Below are positions 37,627 through 46,865 of a DNA stretch of 64,000 nucleotides, piece by piece; position 1 is the first letter of the stretch; every line of letters starts with the position of its first letter. Made by a program: the position numbers and the translations under genes. The notes beneath the pieces were generated by a model. It ran no database searches. It was not told the origin of the DNA and saw only the letters and a program-made list of their open reading frames with translations. The stretch lies in NCBI RefSeq assembly GCF_029433105.1, contig NZ_JARNTW010000026.1, positions 24,396-88,395 of the forward strand, read 5' to 3'. Source of the DNA: Runella sp. MFBS21 (GTDB taxonomy: Bacteria > Bacteroidota > Bacteroidia > Cytophagales > Spirosomataceae).

Positions 37627-39440
37627 ACAGGTACTTCTATACTTATTTTGGTGCCCACCTTAGGTTTGGTATCTAGGGACCAAGTTCCTTTTAGCGATTC
37701 TACACGCGCACTTATATTGCGTAGGCCTACTCCCGTGGGATTGGTGTGGGTGGGCATTCCGATGCCGTCGTCGCTTACGGTAAGAAAAATCGACTGATTT
37801 TTTTCGGAAAGGCTTATCCATACTTTTTGGGCGTGGGCATGTTTCAAAACATTATTTACTAACTCTAAAATAATACTATAAAGCTGGTATTCGGTGGTGG
37901 GGCTAGGGCGAGCTAAAGCTTCATCCACAATGAGATGAAACGTGGTTTTGGTATTTAGATTAAGCTTTTCAATTAGTTTTTGTAAAGCCATTGCTAAGCC
38001 TTGAGTTTCGAGTTCGGGAGGAAGCAAATTGTGAGATATGAGGCGTACATCTGCATATACATCCTCAAGGGTTTGAAGAATTCCGGCATGAATTTTTTGG
38101 TCTGTTTCAGGATATTTGGAAGTATCAAGTGCTTCTAGTCGCCATCTAAGTGCCGCAATTTTGGTATTTAGGTTATCATGTAATTCAGAAGCGACGCGTT
38201 TGCGCTCAAGGGTTTGTCCTTTCAGTAGGGCTTCTTCTATTTCTTTGTTTTTGATACTTAGTTGTTTGTTGGTAGTTTTTAATTTATGATTTGACCAAAA
38301 TACAAAGCCAGCCACAAAAAGGCCCAAAATCGAAAGCCCAATTAAAAAATTGCGCCATTGGGTGAGTTTTTCATTTTCTAAATCACTGATTCTAAGTTGT
38401 TGTTTTTCGGCTTCGTATTTTGCTTGCAGTTCGGCATAGGCTTTCTGGACTGAAAATCGCCCGAGGCTATCTTCGTGCATTTTGTGAAGCTCATAATATT
38501 TGAGGGCATTTTGGTAGTCGCCCATTCGTTTGTAAGTTTGATAAATGTAATTTTCGGCCCGTGATTGCATTTCTTTCCAGCCTGATCTACGAGCGTAGTC
38601 TAAGCTAGCTTTACGGTATTCGAGGGCTTTGGCGTAAGATTGTTTTTGATCGTATATATCAGCTAAATCGGCATAAGTAGCAAAAATGACAACCCGATTG
38701 TTGTAAGATTTGGCTAATGCCAATGCTTTGTCGCGATATTGGGTGGCAAGAGCTTCATTGCCGAGTTTCATATATACATTGGCCAAGCAATGAGGATTAT
38801 CAGCTTTGAGGGTAGGGCTTGTGGTGTAGGGCATAAGCCGCTCTACTTGTTTGTAATAAAAAAGCGCTTTTTTATAATTTCTGACTCCGAATGAGTCATA
38901 GTAATTATAGTCTCCCAAGAAATCATAAATCCAACCGAGATTGTTTTTGTTGGTAGTAGCTTTGGCGTAGGGCAAAGCCTCATATAAAAGTTCTAGGCAT
39001 TTGTTGGTGAGGCCATTGTTGTTTAAAACAAATGCCGCTAATACGTACGTGTACGCTAATTCGTAAGGGTCTCCTCCTGCTTTTTTAAGGGTTTGAATGG
39101 CTTGATTATAGTGTTGAAAAGCTTCTGTGTAGTTTCCTTTTATATCGTTGTATTTACCCAAAGCACGTTGATATAGCCCTATTCCCTTGGGCCACTCTAC
39201 CGCTACTGTGAATCTTTTAAGAGAATCCAAAAACATCAGTTCACGTGAATCTCCTAGATTGATTGAGCGCTCCGTAAGAAGGCTCAAACTCAATACAATA
39301 TTGGTATCCCGATGTAAAGAAGATTTTTGGGTGGATAAGTCATGAATATGGTGGATAAGGCTATCCAATAAGGGATTTTGTGCTTTTGAAAATCCCACAT
39401 TTAGTAAAAAAACAATGAAAATGCATACGATTTTTTTCAT
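37623..39440 (-). CDS. TPR-containing sensor histidine kinase (NarX/LytS-like, HisKA_3)
   Basis: 605 residues from ATG 39440, which begins a proper signal peptide (MKKIVCIFIVFLLNVGFSKAQ); an in-frame ATG at 39470 would add a basic, aromatic leader and overlap the neighbour. TPR repeats fill about 30-340 and should be periplasmic. One transmembrane helix (about 365-385) follows, then a short coiled coil and the dimerisation box ERKRVASELHDNLNTKIAALRW (His near 420), and a HATPase domain with LELVNNVLKHAHA, DDGIGM and GVGLRNISARV. Second gene of a tandem pair, 13 bp after its paralogue. Confidence 0.93.
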   Translation of the reverse strand: MKKIVCIFIVFLLNVGFSKAQNPLLDSLIHHIHDLSTQKSSLHRDTNIVLSLSLLTERSINLGDSRELMFLDSLKRFTVAVEWPKGIGLYQRALGKYNDIKGNYTEAFQHYNQAIQTLKKAGGDPYELAYTYVLAAFVLNNNGLTNKCLELLYEALPYAKATTNKNNLGWIYDFLGDYNYYDSFGVRNYKKALFYYKQVERLMPYTTSPTLKADNPHCLANVYMKLGNEALATQYRDKALALAKSYNNRVVIFATYADLADIYDQKQSYAKALEYRKASLDYARRSGWKEMQSRAENYIYQTYKRMGDYQNALKYYELHKMHEDSLGRFSVQKAYAELQAKYEAEKQQLRISDLENEKLTQWRNFLIGLSILGLFVAGFVFWSNHKLKTTNKQLSIKNKEIEEALLKGQTLERKRVASELHDNLNTKIAALRWRLEALDTSKYPETDQKIHAGILQTLEDVYADVRLISHNLLPPELETQGLAMALQKLIEKLNLNTKTTFHLIVDEALARPSPTTEYQLYSIILELVNNVLKHAHAQKVWISLSEKNQSIFLTVSDDGIGMPTHTNPTGVGLRNISARVESLKGTWSLDTKPKVGTKISIEVPV

Positions 39441-39453
39441 GAAAAAGAAAAAT

Positions 39454-41493
39454 CTAAATGGGAACTTCAATCGTTGCCTTGGTACCTACTTCTGGTTTGC
39501 TTTGGAAAGTTAACTTTCCCGAAAGAGTTGCTACTCTGTTGTTGAGATTTGTCATCCCAATGCCATCTGATTGGAGTTCATCGGTCATTCCTACGCCATT
39601 ATCGCTTACAGATAAGCAAGCAGCGGTATCGGTTTGGCTATAGCTTATCCACACTTCTGTGGCTTGAGCATGCTTTATGACATTGTTGATGAGTTCAAGT
39701 GTAATGTTATAGAGTTGATGTTCTGTTTCGGAAGAAAGTCTATCAGAGGAAGGTTGTGCGATAAGATGAAAAGTAGTTTTTGTGTTGATATTGAGTTTTT
39801 CAACGAGTTTTCCAATGGCCGGAATCAGCCCTTGAGTTTCGAGCTCGGCAGGAAGCATATTGTGAGAAATAAGCCTTACATCAGCATAGACGTCATTGGC
39901 CATATCAAGAAGTCGATTATAAATTTTCTTGTTAAAATCATTGAGATTTTCTTCTTGCATAGCTTCCAAATGCCATCTTACAGCGGCTAGTTTGGTATTA
40001 AGATTGTCGTGCAGTTCAGACGCTACACGCTTTCGCTCGATTCGTTGTCCCTTAAAAAGTGCTTCTTCTATTTCTTTATTTTTAAGGTTTAGTTGCTGAT
40101 TCTTGTTTTTAAGTTTTCGATTAGACCACATTACAAACCCCACCCCAAAAACTCCAATAAAAGAAAAGCCCAACAAGAAATTGCGGGTACGGGTTAACTG
40201 TTGATTTTCAAGTTCTTGTATACGTATTTTGTTGCCTTGTTGTTTTTTCTCAAATTCGTAAGTCATGGACGAAACCGTGATTTTTTGGAGGGCTTCGTTG
40301 TTGAGCAAGCTATCTGCTTGGGTTTTGTATTGTTTAAAATGGTGCAGTGATAGCTGAGGTTGTTTGAGAGCTTCATAAGCTTCTGCCAATTGGCGATGAT
40401 ATTCTGCTATTTCTCGTCGAAGAGGAGGGTCTGACTCAGAAGCCCATTCAATTCCTTCCTTGGCATATTGGATAACACGCTTGTACTGTTTTTTTGCCAA
40501 GAAAATCTTTCCAAAATTAATTTGATTAAGGTGGTCTAAAGATTCGTTGGAGTCGATTTGGCTTTTGTAGAGGCTATCGGCTGCATGGGTATATTTGAAG
40601 GCTTGGTCGTAGTTTCTCAAAAGAATATATACGCCTCCAATACGGCCGTAAGTACGAGATAGCCCCTGCGTAGCATTTGAAATGCGGTGAATTTGAGCAG
40701 CTTGTTCAAAAGTTTCTAAAGCTTTTTGGTATTGGCCCTGCTTTTCAAAAATTTCGCCTCTTTGGCTCAAAACGAAAGCTTTGACACGATTGTCTGAAAG
40801 TTTTTCAGCTATTATTTCAGCTTCTTTAAAACAAGCAAGTGCATTTTCATAGCGACCTATGGTGGAATAAAAACTACCTAAATTGGGAACTACTGAGCGA
40901 AGTGCCATGATATTGTTGGTTTCTTCTTGAAGCTTACGGGCTTTAAGCATCAGATCGATGCCTTCGGCGTGTTTGCCGCTAGTGACAAGCAAAGAGGCCA
41001 TTTCAGCATATACATAACCTTGCCAAGCTTTGTCGTTGATTTCAGTAAAAATAGCTAATGCTTTTTGGAATAGAGGTTGGACTTCGGCCTGTTTTTCAAA
41101 AAAGCTGGTATAAATCTGAGCCCGCCGAAAGTAAACTTGACCTTCCAACGATTTGTCGGGAATTGCCTTGGCGCTTTCTAATGCTTTATCTAAATGATTG
41201 TAGGCAGTTTTTAAGTCAGAAAGGTATTCGTTTTCGATGCGTACAAGTAATAACCTTGCTTTAACTTCACCTTTCAAATCATGTATTTGTTGGGCTAAAG
41301 AGACAGATTGATTAGAGTATAGGCGAGATAGAGAGTCATTTCCTTGTAACCAGAAAGACTGCCCTATTTCATACAAAACGCTGACCTTACTTGTATCAGC
41401 CGGTAGTTTGCCTAAAAGTCGGAGCAAAGAGTCGGTTTTTTGGGCATATGCACAGATAGAAAGTCCCCAAAAACAAAAGAACCACTTTTTCAT
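39454..41493 (-). CDS. TPR-containing sensor histidine kinase, tandem paralogue
   Basis: 679 residues, same architecture as the kinase after it: signal peptide (1-17), about eight TPR repeats in the exported part (30-390), transmembrane helix (about 430-450), ERKRVASELHDNLNTKLAAVRW with phosphorylatable His near 492, and HATPase motifs (LELINNVIKHAQA, DNGVGM, GIGMTNLNNRV). The cytoplasmic halves are highly alike and the TPR halves much less so, suggesting duplication with diverged sensing. First gene of the pair; no clear promoter found upstream. Confidence 0.93.
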   Translation of the reverse strand: MKKWFFCFWGLSICAYAQKTDSLLRLLGKLPADTSKVSVLYEIGQSFWLQGNDSLSRLYSNQSVSLAQQIHDLKGEVKARLLLVRIENEYLSDLKTAYNHLDKALESAKAIPDKSLEGQVYFRRAQIYTSFFEKQAEVQPLFQKALAIFTEINDKAWQGYVYAEMASLLVTSGKHAEGIDLMLKARKLQEETNNIMALRSVVPNLGSFYSTIGRYENALACFKEAEIIAEKLSDNRVKAFVLSQRGEIFEKQGQYQKALETFEQAAQIHRISNATQGLSRTYGRIGGVYILLRNYDQAFKYTHAADSLYKSQIDSNESLDHLNQINFGKIFLAKKQYKRVIQYAKEGIEWASESDPPLRREIAEYHRQLAEAYEALKQPQLSLHHFKQYKTQADSLLNNEALQKITVSSMTYEFEKKQQGNKIRIQELENQQLTRTRNFLLGFSFIGVFGVGFVMWSNRKLKNKNQQLNLKNKEIEEALFKGQRIERKRVASELHDNLNTKLAAVRWHLEAMQEENLNDFNKKIYNRLLDMANDVYADVRLISHNMLPAELETQGLIPAIGKLVEKLNINTKTTFHLIAQPSSDRLSSETEHQLYNITLELINNVIKHAQATEVWISYSQTDTAACLSVSDNGVGMTDELQSDGIGMTNLNNRVATLSGKLTFQSKPEVGTKATIEVPI

Positions 41494-41570
41494 AAATAAG
41501 TGTCAAAGAGTACATAACTGCATGAAAATAAGTACAAAACTTGAAGAAAAACAAGCCAAAAAACCAAATA

Positions 41571-41640
41571 TCTAGGTTTTCCTATAGCTAAAATACAGGT
41601 ATATATAGATTGAGAATTGAAGGTTTTCAAGAGATTTTTG
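41571..41640 (+). promoter_or_regulatory. Operator-promoter module C (MFS operon)
   Basis: TAGGT at 41573-41577 and CAGGT at 41596-41600 lie 23 bp apart, each preceded or followed by the shared TTTTCCT and AAAAT sequence. TTG follows at 41610-41612, then 20 bp, then GATTTTTG at 41633-41640. The offset from the last YAGGT to the GAnnTTTG element is 33 bp, the same as in the modules at 43345 and 46671. Confidence 0.7.
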
Positions 41641-41761
41641 TATGGATGATTAAGTTCATAGTTTATAAAACCATACACCGTATGTATCCAAGAGCAATAG
41701 TAAATATTTGTGAAAAACGTTCTTTTGTTGGATATTTGGTAAGGTCTTGAAAATCATAGAA

Positions 41762-42832
41762 ATGGAGCAAAAAAAACAGGGTATTTTAGAAAAGCCCCAA
41801 ACGCTCATTTGGGCTTTAGGCATAGGGCATGGTTTTTCGGATGCTACCGCTGGCTATTTGATGGGTACTCTGGCTCAAGAAGTAGCTTTATCAGATGTAG
41901 CTTTGGCGGTAGTGATTTATAATATTTTAGCTTTTGGAGGACAGTTTCCCCTCGGCATATATCTCGACCGCCTTAAATACTATCGCAGTGCCGCTATTGT
42001 GGCTTTGGTGGGAATGATAATGGCGTGTATTTGTATGAGTTTTCAGATTTGGATCGGTACAGTTTTGGCGGGGGTGAGTTCGGCCATTTTTCATGTAGCA
42101 GGAGGAGGTATCACTTTGCGAAGTTTTCCGCAAAAAGCATCTTATATGGGTATTTTTTCAGCTTTTGGCGTATTTGGATTAGCGCTTGGAGGTTGGGCTG
42201 GCGCAACACAGATGCTATGGATACAGCTGCTTTTAGTAGTAGGTTTGGGAATGGTCGCGTTTTTGGCAGTAGTTATCAAACTGCCCGAAGCATTACCATC
42301 TGAAGGAGCTCCACCCAAAATTACCTTCCTAGATACCCATGATTATTTGATGATTTTGTTGATGGGTGCCATTGCAGCGCGGTCAGCGATATGGAATTAC
42401 ATACAACTTTTGTATAATCATCAATACGAGTGGTTGTTGTACATCGCATTGGCTGCGATGGTGGGTAAGCTTCTGGGAGGATGGCTCTCTGACCGTGTAG
42501 GGATGCGCCTGTATGCGTTGGTATCACTCGCAATGGCGATTGTGGTATTGTCGTGGGGGCATCGAAAATTGATATGGTTGATGATAGGAACAGGGCTTTT
42601 ACAATCAATTACTCCAGTGAGTGTGATAGCATTACAACGTGCTTTTCCTCAATGGCCTGCCACTATGAGTGGAGCCGCATTTGGTTTGGCTATTGCATTA
42701 GGTGGAAGTGCCTCAGTTTTTTCTTTAGGAAAAAATCTGTTTTACCTACCTCAGCTTTTTATTTGGGGCATGGGAGTATGGCTTTTGTATTTCTATGCTT
42801 TCAAACTGCACAAAAAACTTTTTTCAATCTGA
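41762..42832 (+). CDS. MFS-like transporter
   Basis: 356 residues from ATG 41762; a TTG five codons upstream is in frame but less likely. About ten to eleven hydrophobic helices. LGIYLDRLKYYR between helices 2 and 3 and GGWLSDRVGMRLYAL in the second half are the two MFS loop motifs (G-x-x-x-D-R-x-G type), so this is a major facilitator protein somewhat shorter than usual (about 400). The overall look is that of drug or small-molecule exporters. Substrate unknown. First gene of a three-gene unit behind module C. Confidence 0.75.
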   Translation: MEQKKQGILEKPQTLIWALGIGHGFSDATAGYLMGTLAQEVALSDVALAVVIYNILAFGGQFPLGIYLDRLKYYRSAAIVALVGMIMACICMSFQIWIGTVLAGVSSAIFHVAGGGITLRSFPQKASYMGIFSAFGVFGLALGGWAGATQMLWIQLLLVVGLGMVAFLAVVIKLPEALPSEGAPPKITFLDTHDYLMILLMGAIAARSAIWNYIQLLYNHQYEWLLYIALAAMVGKLLGGWLSDRVGMRLYALVSLAMAIVVLSWGHRKLIWLMIGTGLLQSITPVSVIALQRAFPQWPATMSGAAFGLAIALGGSASVFSLGKNLFYLPQLFIWGMGVWLLYFYAFKLHKKLFSI

Positions 42833-42846
42833 AAACATAACCAATC

Positions 42847-43020
42847 ATGAAAAAGCTTTCCGTCTTTTTAGGATTAATGAGCCTAGCGCACTTAGCTTTG
42901 GCCGACGTAGTAGAACCTCCTACGGGCGCACCAGTTTCGGATTTATTGTTGGTGGTAGGAGTGGTAGCAATCGCGGCTTTGTTGTTTGTCCGCTATCGTC
43001 GAGCTAAGCACAAACAATAA
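42847..43020 (+). CDS. 57-residue exported mini-protein with a membrane anchor
   Basis: A short gene of 58 codons beginning with ATG at 42847. Residues 1-19 are a signal peptide ending ALALA, 20-31 are a short Pro/Glu-rich linker (DVVEPPTGAPVS), 32-48 are a hydrophobic helix (LLLVVGVVAIAALLFV) and 49-57 are basic (RYRRAKHKQ). The linker-helix-basic order is that of C-terminal sorting signals such as PEP-CTERM and LPxTG, but no domain is present to be sorted. It sits 14 bp after the MFS gene and 2 bp before the next gene, which supports it as real. No family recognised. Confidence 0.65.
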   Translation: MKKLSVFLGLMSLAHLALADVVEPPTGAPVSDLLLVVGVVAIAALLFVRYRRAKHKQ

Positions 43021-43022
43021 CA

Positions 43023-43328
43023 ATGTGGCAAAATCTCTTAAAAACATGGTTGGTAGAATTACCAATCCTGTGGTTGTTTTTGCACAAAAAAGACAAATTC
43101 CTTTCGATTGTTGTCATAGGAGCTCTCATCAATGTTTCTACTTGGACTTTCCTTTCTTACTATTATTATCAGTTTGGTGGTAATATTTACCTCCTCGAGA
43201 TATTGGTAGCTATGGTAGAAGCTGTGTGGATAAGAAAACTATGGCCTGTCTCTTGGCTCCAATCTCTTAAGGTAAGTTTTTTGGCAAATACCTTGAGTTT
43301 TGGACTTGCTTGGTGGGGATTTATTTGA
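43023..43328 (+). CDS. Small membrane protein, unknown
   Basis: 101 residues with about three hydrophobic segments (roughly 10-22, 26-48 and 53-66, with a last one at 84-101). Rich in Trp (eight). No family recognised. Starts 2 bp after the mini-protein, so probably translationally linked with it. Last gene of the unit driven by module C. Confidence 0.6.
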   Translation: MWQNLLKTWLVELPILWLFLHKKDKFLSIVVIGALINVSTWTFLSYYYYQFGGNIYLLEILVAMVEAVWIRKLWPVSWLQSLKVSFLANTLSFGLAWWGFI

Positions 43329-43344
43329 AATTCAGTCATCTACA

Positions 43345-43438
43345 GGAAAACCTATATATTCTAAAATGTAGGTTTTCCTATATCCTAAATGTAGGTGATT
43401 CTGGATTTACGGGTGTTGGGTTTTGACGGAACTTTGTA
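43345..43438 (+). promoter_or_regulatory. Operator-promoter module A
   Basis: CAGGAAAACC at 43345, TAGGT at 43371-43375 and TAGGT at 43394-43398 (23 bp apart), then TTCTGGATTTAC, and GAACTTTG at 43431-43438. The -33 position holds TTT (43408-43410) and the spacer is 20 bp. Same geometry as modules C and B. It precedes the gene at 43475 by about 37 bp. Confidence 0.75.
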
Positions 43439-43474
43439 TCGTTAAATCACAACGGTAAAACCCCCCTTACACTC

Positions 43475-44794
43475 ATGGAACCCAACGCTTTGCAAACCGA
43501 GCACCTTAAAGCCAAATCTCATTCTACCGAAATACAAGATGAAGGTTTTTTCGCGGTGCTATTTGATATTACTAAAAAACACCCTTCGCTTTTTACGTGT
43601 TTCTTTCTGATTCCTTTTATTATTCTGCTTATATCACTGGGATTAAAGTGGTATTATATTTTTTATGATACTTCTCATTATCTGACCGACTTCCAAATGG
43701 AAGGCACCAAGTGGGCAGACCCTCAGACATATTTCAGTGCCGGAATCGATAAATATATCCGTGAGCTTGATATTGCGGGTCTTGTGGGAGGGATTGTTGG
43801 GATTTTTATCGGTTTGTTTTTGACCGTAACCACCGAAAAAATGAACCGCCAAAAAGAACGTCTTAACCAACAAGAAATGGACAACATCAAGACGCAGACG
43901 GGATTGCTGGTGCAAGCCACCAAATCTCTGAACGGAATCATGATGGAGGTGAGTGGTAAAGTCAACGAAAAAGTCCAACTCATGGAGGGTACAAAAGATG
44001 TATTGGAAGGTATCGACAAAGTAATAGACCTCTCTAAAGTCCAAGGAAATAGTTTGTTGGTACTTTCAAATACGGCCAAAATCGAGGCAATCTCTCCTTT
44101 TCGAATGGATTTAGTGGCCAAACACGCCGACCTCAAACCCCACGAGTTGCGTCATGCTACCCAATTTGACTATGGACGTAGGGCCGAGGCTCTTCAGAGA
44201 GATTGTACTGATGTAGAAAACAAACTCAAAGAAACAGCTATCTATCTCCAAAAAATAGGCAGCGGAGCGCGGGTGGAATTTGTGACGCTCAACGACCAAA
44301 ACGAAGGCTCAAGCCATGCTTTTTTGAAATACTTGGGCAAAATATTCAATGAACACGTTTCCGTAGAAACCTATCGCAGTGGAAGCAATGCCCCCTTGGC
44401 CGTGAAAGAGTCGGTGCCTCATCACAATCGCTTTATGCTTGCGACCAACGGCCAAGAAGATACAGACGCACAAGCTGTATTGATACGGCAGCTTTACAAT
44501 CAACATTCTCAGGCCATGCGCGAAATGCAAGATTTGGGCGTGAGGGTGACGAAAGTAAATAAAACCCTACCTATCCAATTGTTTATTAGTACTCCGCGAG
44601 AAAATACCCCCGGCATTCAGAAGAGTCTGTGTGTTTGTATTTTGGGAAGCGGCTCAAATTCTAGCGGTCGAGCTTCCAAACTAACGGCCTTTCTTACCGA
44701 CGACCCTCACATTGTATCTTCTATGGTAGAGCTGTTTTATGATTATGAATCCGATGCTACGCTCAACACGAGAGAATTTATGCAGAAGCTATAA
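43475..44794 (+). CDS. Two-TM coiled-coil protein of unknown function
   Basis: 439 residues; no family recognised. Transmembrane helices at about 38-61 and 99-119, with a small exported loop between them. A long coiled coil (about 121-200, QKERLNQQEMDNIKTQTGLL onward) leads to a cytoplasmic C-terminal domain (about 220-439). That domain has alternating strand and helix pattern and ends with a strand-helix FLTDDPHIVSSMVELFYDYE that reminds me of divergent phospholipase D-like lobes, without HxK motifs; this is a weak guess. It shares a transcription unit with the ABC exporter that follows. Confidence 0.6.
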   Translation: MEPNALQTEHLKAKSHSTEIQDEGFFAVLFDITKKHPSLFTCFFLIPFIILLISLGLKWYYIFYDTSHYLTDFQMEGTKWADPQTYFSAGIDKYIRELDIAGLVGGIVGIFIGLFLTVTTEKMNRQKERLNQQEMDNIKTQTGLLVQATKSLNGIMMEVSGKVNEKVQLMEGTKDVLEGIDKVIDLSKVQGNSLLVLSNTAKIEAISPFRMDLVAKHADLKPHELRHATQFDYGRRAEALQRDCTDVENKLKETAIYLQKIGSGARVEFVTLNDQNEGSSHAFLKYLGKIFNEHVSVETYRSGSNAPLAVKESVPHHNRFMLATNGQEDTDAQAVLIRQLYNQHSQAMREMQDLGVRVTKVNKTLPIQLFISTPRENTPGIQKSLCVCILGSGSNSSGRASKLTAFLTDDPHIVSSMVELFYDYESDATLNTREFMQKL

Positions 44795-44875
44795 GATGAA
44801 GCATATCGTGAAAAAATAAATTGCCGTAAGCGATTTGGTCCACCATTTTATTTCTTCTTCTAAATTTTCATAAGA

Positions 44876-46669
44876 ATGTCAACCCTGAGTCTTATTAAGA
44901 AACTGTGGCCTTTTGTCCAAAAATACCGTCAAAGTTTAGTAGGAGCTTTTGCACTTACTGCCTTGGGGGCGTTGCTGGCTCAAGTTACCCCTCTTGTGAT
45001 GGAATATACCGTAAATACGGTTCAAAATATCTTAAATCAACAAAACCAAACTACCGAGCAAATCACTTGGATAGTAGGTGGCTTAGTGCTAGTATTGTTT
45101 GCCAAAGAAATCATCAACTTATTGGTGCAACTAGGTCAAAAGTTTTTGAGCGACAGGCTCCGATTTCGCTTGGCTGCTGATTTGCACAACTATACCATTA
45201 GGCGGATGGTATCTTATCATCTCTCTTTTTTTGCGCTTTCCCAAAATCAAATCGGCAAGCTTGAAAAACGTATCGATAAAGGTATCGAAAGCCTTACCAA
45301 AACTGTCAAAAACATCTTCGTCGATATTGTCCCGATGTTTGCCAACGCACTTTTGGCTTTGCTGTTGATGTACAAAAAAAACGTGTGGGTGGGAGTGTGT
45401 GCCACGATCATCATGCCTCTTTATGCGCTCATTAGCCGAGAACAATCAAAGCGTCAGAAGCAAGTAAGGCGTAATATTCAACAGTTTAGAGAAGAAAAAG
45501 CCAACACACTCTTTAGTTTGATTGAATCTATTTTTGTTGTAAAGTCTTTTGTAAGAGAAGATTATGAGTCTGATCGTCAGTGGTCTTTGACCCAACAGCT
45601 ATCGGATAGTGAAGTAAAACACCACCGTACCAATTATCTCTTCGACGGCCTTAAAAGCATTGCAGAGCAGCTGGGAGTCGTGATGGTTTTTGTGGTAACA
45701 ATCTATTTTGTATTGAACCAACAAATGACAATCGGAGCTATTTTGTTGCATCTGATGCTCTTCAATAATGTGTCGGCACCAGTGCGACACCTTCATCGTA
45801 TTTATGATGAATACAGCGAAGCACTTACCTACGCCGAAGGTTTTTTTGATATGATAGAAAATAATAGCTATCTCGAAAATATTAGCGAAAAAGACCTCAA
45901 AACGCCTGATACTTTGAAGGGTATTTTTGAAATGAAAGATGTTGATTTTGTATATCCTAATGGTAAAAAAGCCCTCAAAAATGTGTCATTGCGTCTAGAA
46001 CCAAACAAAACAACGGCTATCGTAGGGCTGTCGGGGGCTGGAAAAAGTTCCGCTATGAATCTCTTGGCAGGATTTTATTCGCCATCTATAGGTGAAATTT
46101 TGCTTGATAATCAATCTCTTCACCAATACAATCCCCAATGGATACGTAAAAACGTGGGGCTTGTGATGCAAAAAAACCACATCTTTTCGGGCACCGTCGA
46201 GGAAAACATTCGCTACGGCAATTTAGAAGCTTCTTTCGAAGAAATAGTGGAAGCAGCTAAAAAAGCCAGTCTCCATGACCAAATCCTCCAAATGCCCAAA
46301 GAGTATCAAACGGAAGCCAGAGCGCTTTCGGGAGGCCAACAACAGCGGATTGCGATTGCTCGCCTTTTTCTCAAAAACCCTCCCATTATTTTTCTGGACG
46401 AACCCACCGCTAGTCTGGATGCTATCACTACCGAACAAATCAAAGACAGCATAGACGCCATCAAAAAAGACCGTACCGTACTTATTATTTCTCATAACAT
46501 CAGCCAAATCATGGACGCTGATAAAATATACGTCATGCAAGAAGGGGAAGTGATAGGAAGTGGTACCCACGAAACGCTCTATGCCGCGGGTGGTCTATAC
46601 CGTGAAATCATTGATTCTAATGCCCGTACCCTCAATATTGGGCGTTTGGCAGCTACGGTGCTGGGTTAA
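44876..46669 (+). CDS. ABC exporter, fused permease and ATPase
   Basis: 597 residues: a type IV exporter half-transporter with six transmembrane helices (about 1-310) and an ATPase domain (about 345-580). Walker [11 protein letters not shown]-loop, signature ALSGGQQQR, Walker B PIIFLDEP and H-loop IISHN are intact, so it should be active as a homodimer. Substrate unknown: lipids, peptides or drugs are all possible for this class. Lies 81 bp after the two-TM coiled-coil gene with no promoter between them. Confidence 0.92.
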   Translation: MSTLSLIKKLWPFVQKYRQSLVGAFALTALGALLAQVTPLVMEYTVNTVQNILNQQNQTTEQITWIVGGLVLVLFAKEIINLLVQLGQKFLSDRLRFRLAADLHNYTIRRMVSYHLSFFALSQNQIGKLEKRIDKGIESLTKTVKNIFVDIVPMFANALLALLLMYKKNVWVGVCATIIMPLYALISREQSKRQKQVRRNIQQFREEKANTLFSLIESIFVVKSFVREDYESDRQWSLTQQLSDSEVKHHRTNYLFDGLKSIAEQLGVVMVFVVTIYFVLNQQMTIGAILLHLMLFNNVSAPVRHLHRIYDEYSEALTYAEGFFDMIENNSYLENISEKDLKTPDTLKGIFEMKDVDFVYPNGKKALKNVSLRLEPNKTTAIVGLSGAGKSSAMNLLAGFYSPSIGEILLDNQSLHQYNPQWIRKNVGLVMQKNHIFSGTVEENIRYGNLEASFEEIVEAAKKASLHDQILQMPKEYQTEARALSGGQQQRIAIARLFLKNPPIIFLDEPTASLDAITTEQIKDSIDAIKKDRTVLIISHNISQIMDADKIYVMQEGEVIGSGTHETLYAAGGLYREIIDSNARTLNIGRLAATVLG

Positions 46670-46670
46670 G

Positions 46671-46765
46671 TATAGGTTTTCCTGTATATCCAAAATACAG
46701 GTTTCCCCTTATCTAAAATGTAGGTGTTTCTGGATTTACTGATGAGGCTTTTTAGCGGAACTTTG
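46671..46765 (+). promoter_or_regulatory. Operator-promoter module B
   Basis: TAGGT at 46673, CAGGT at 46698 and TAGGT at 46721-46725 (25 and 23 bp apart), then TTCTGGATTTAC and GAACTTTG at 46758-46765. The spacing from the last repeat is identical to modules A and C, and TTTCTGGATTTAC and GGAACTTTGTATC are the same words as in A, 17 bp apart in both. About 100 bp before the FHA-protease gene. Confidence 0.75.
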
Positions 46766-46865
46766 TATCATCCAAAAACAAAATAATTCGCTGAAAATGA
46801 GCTTCAAATCTCAGTAGCATTCCTAAAGAATCAATCATTGAAAAATCTACAAAAACATTAAAAAA

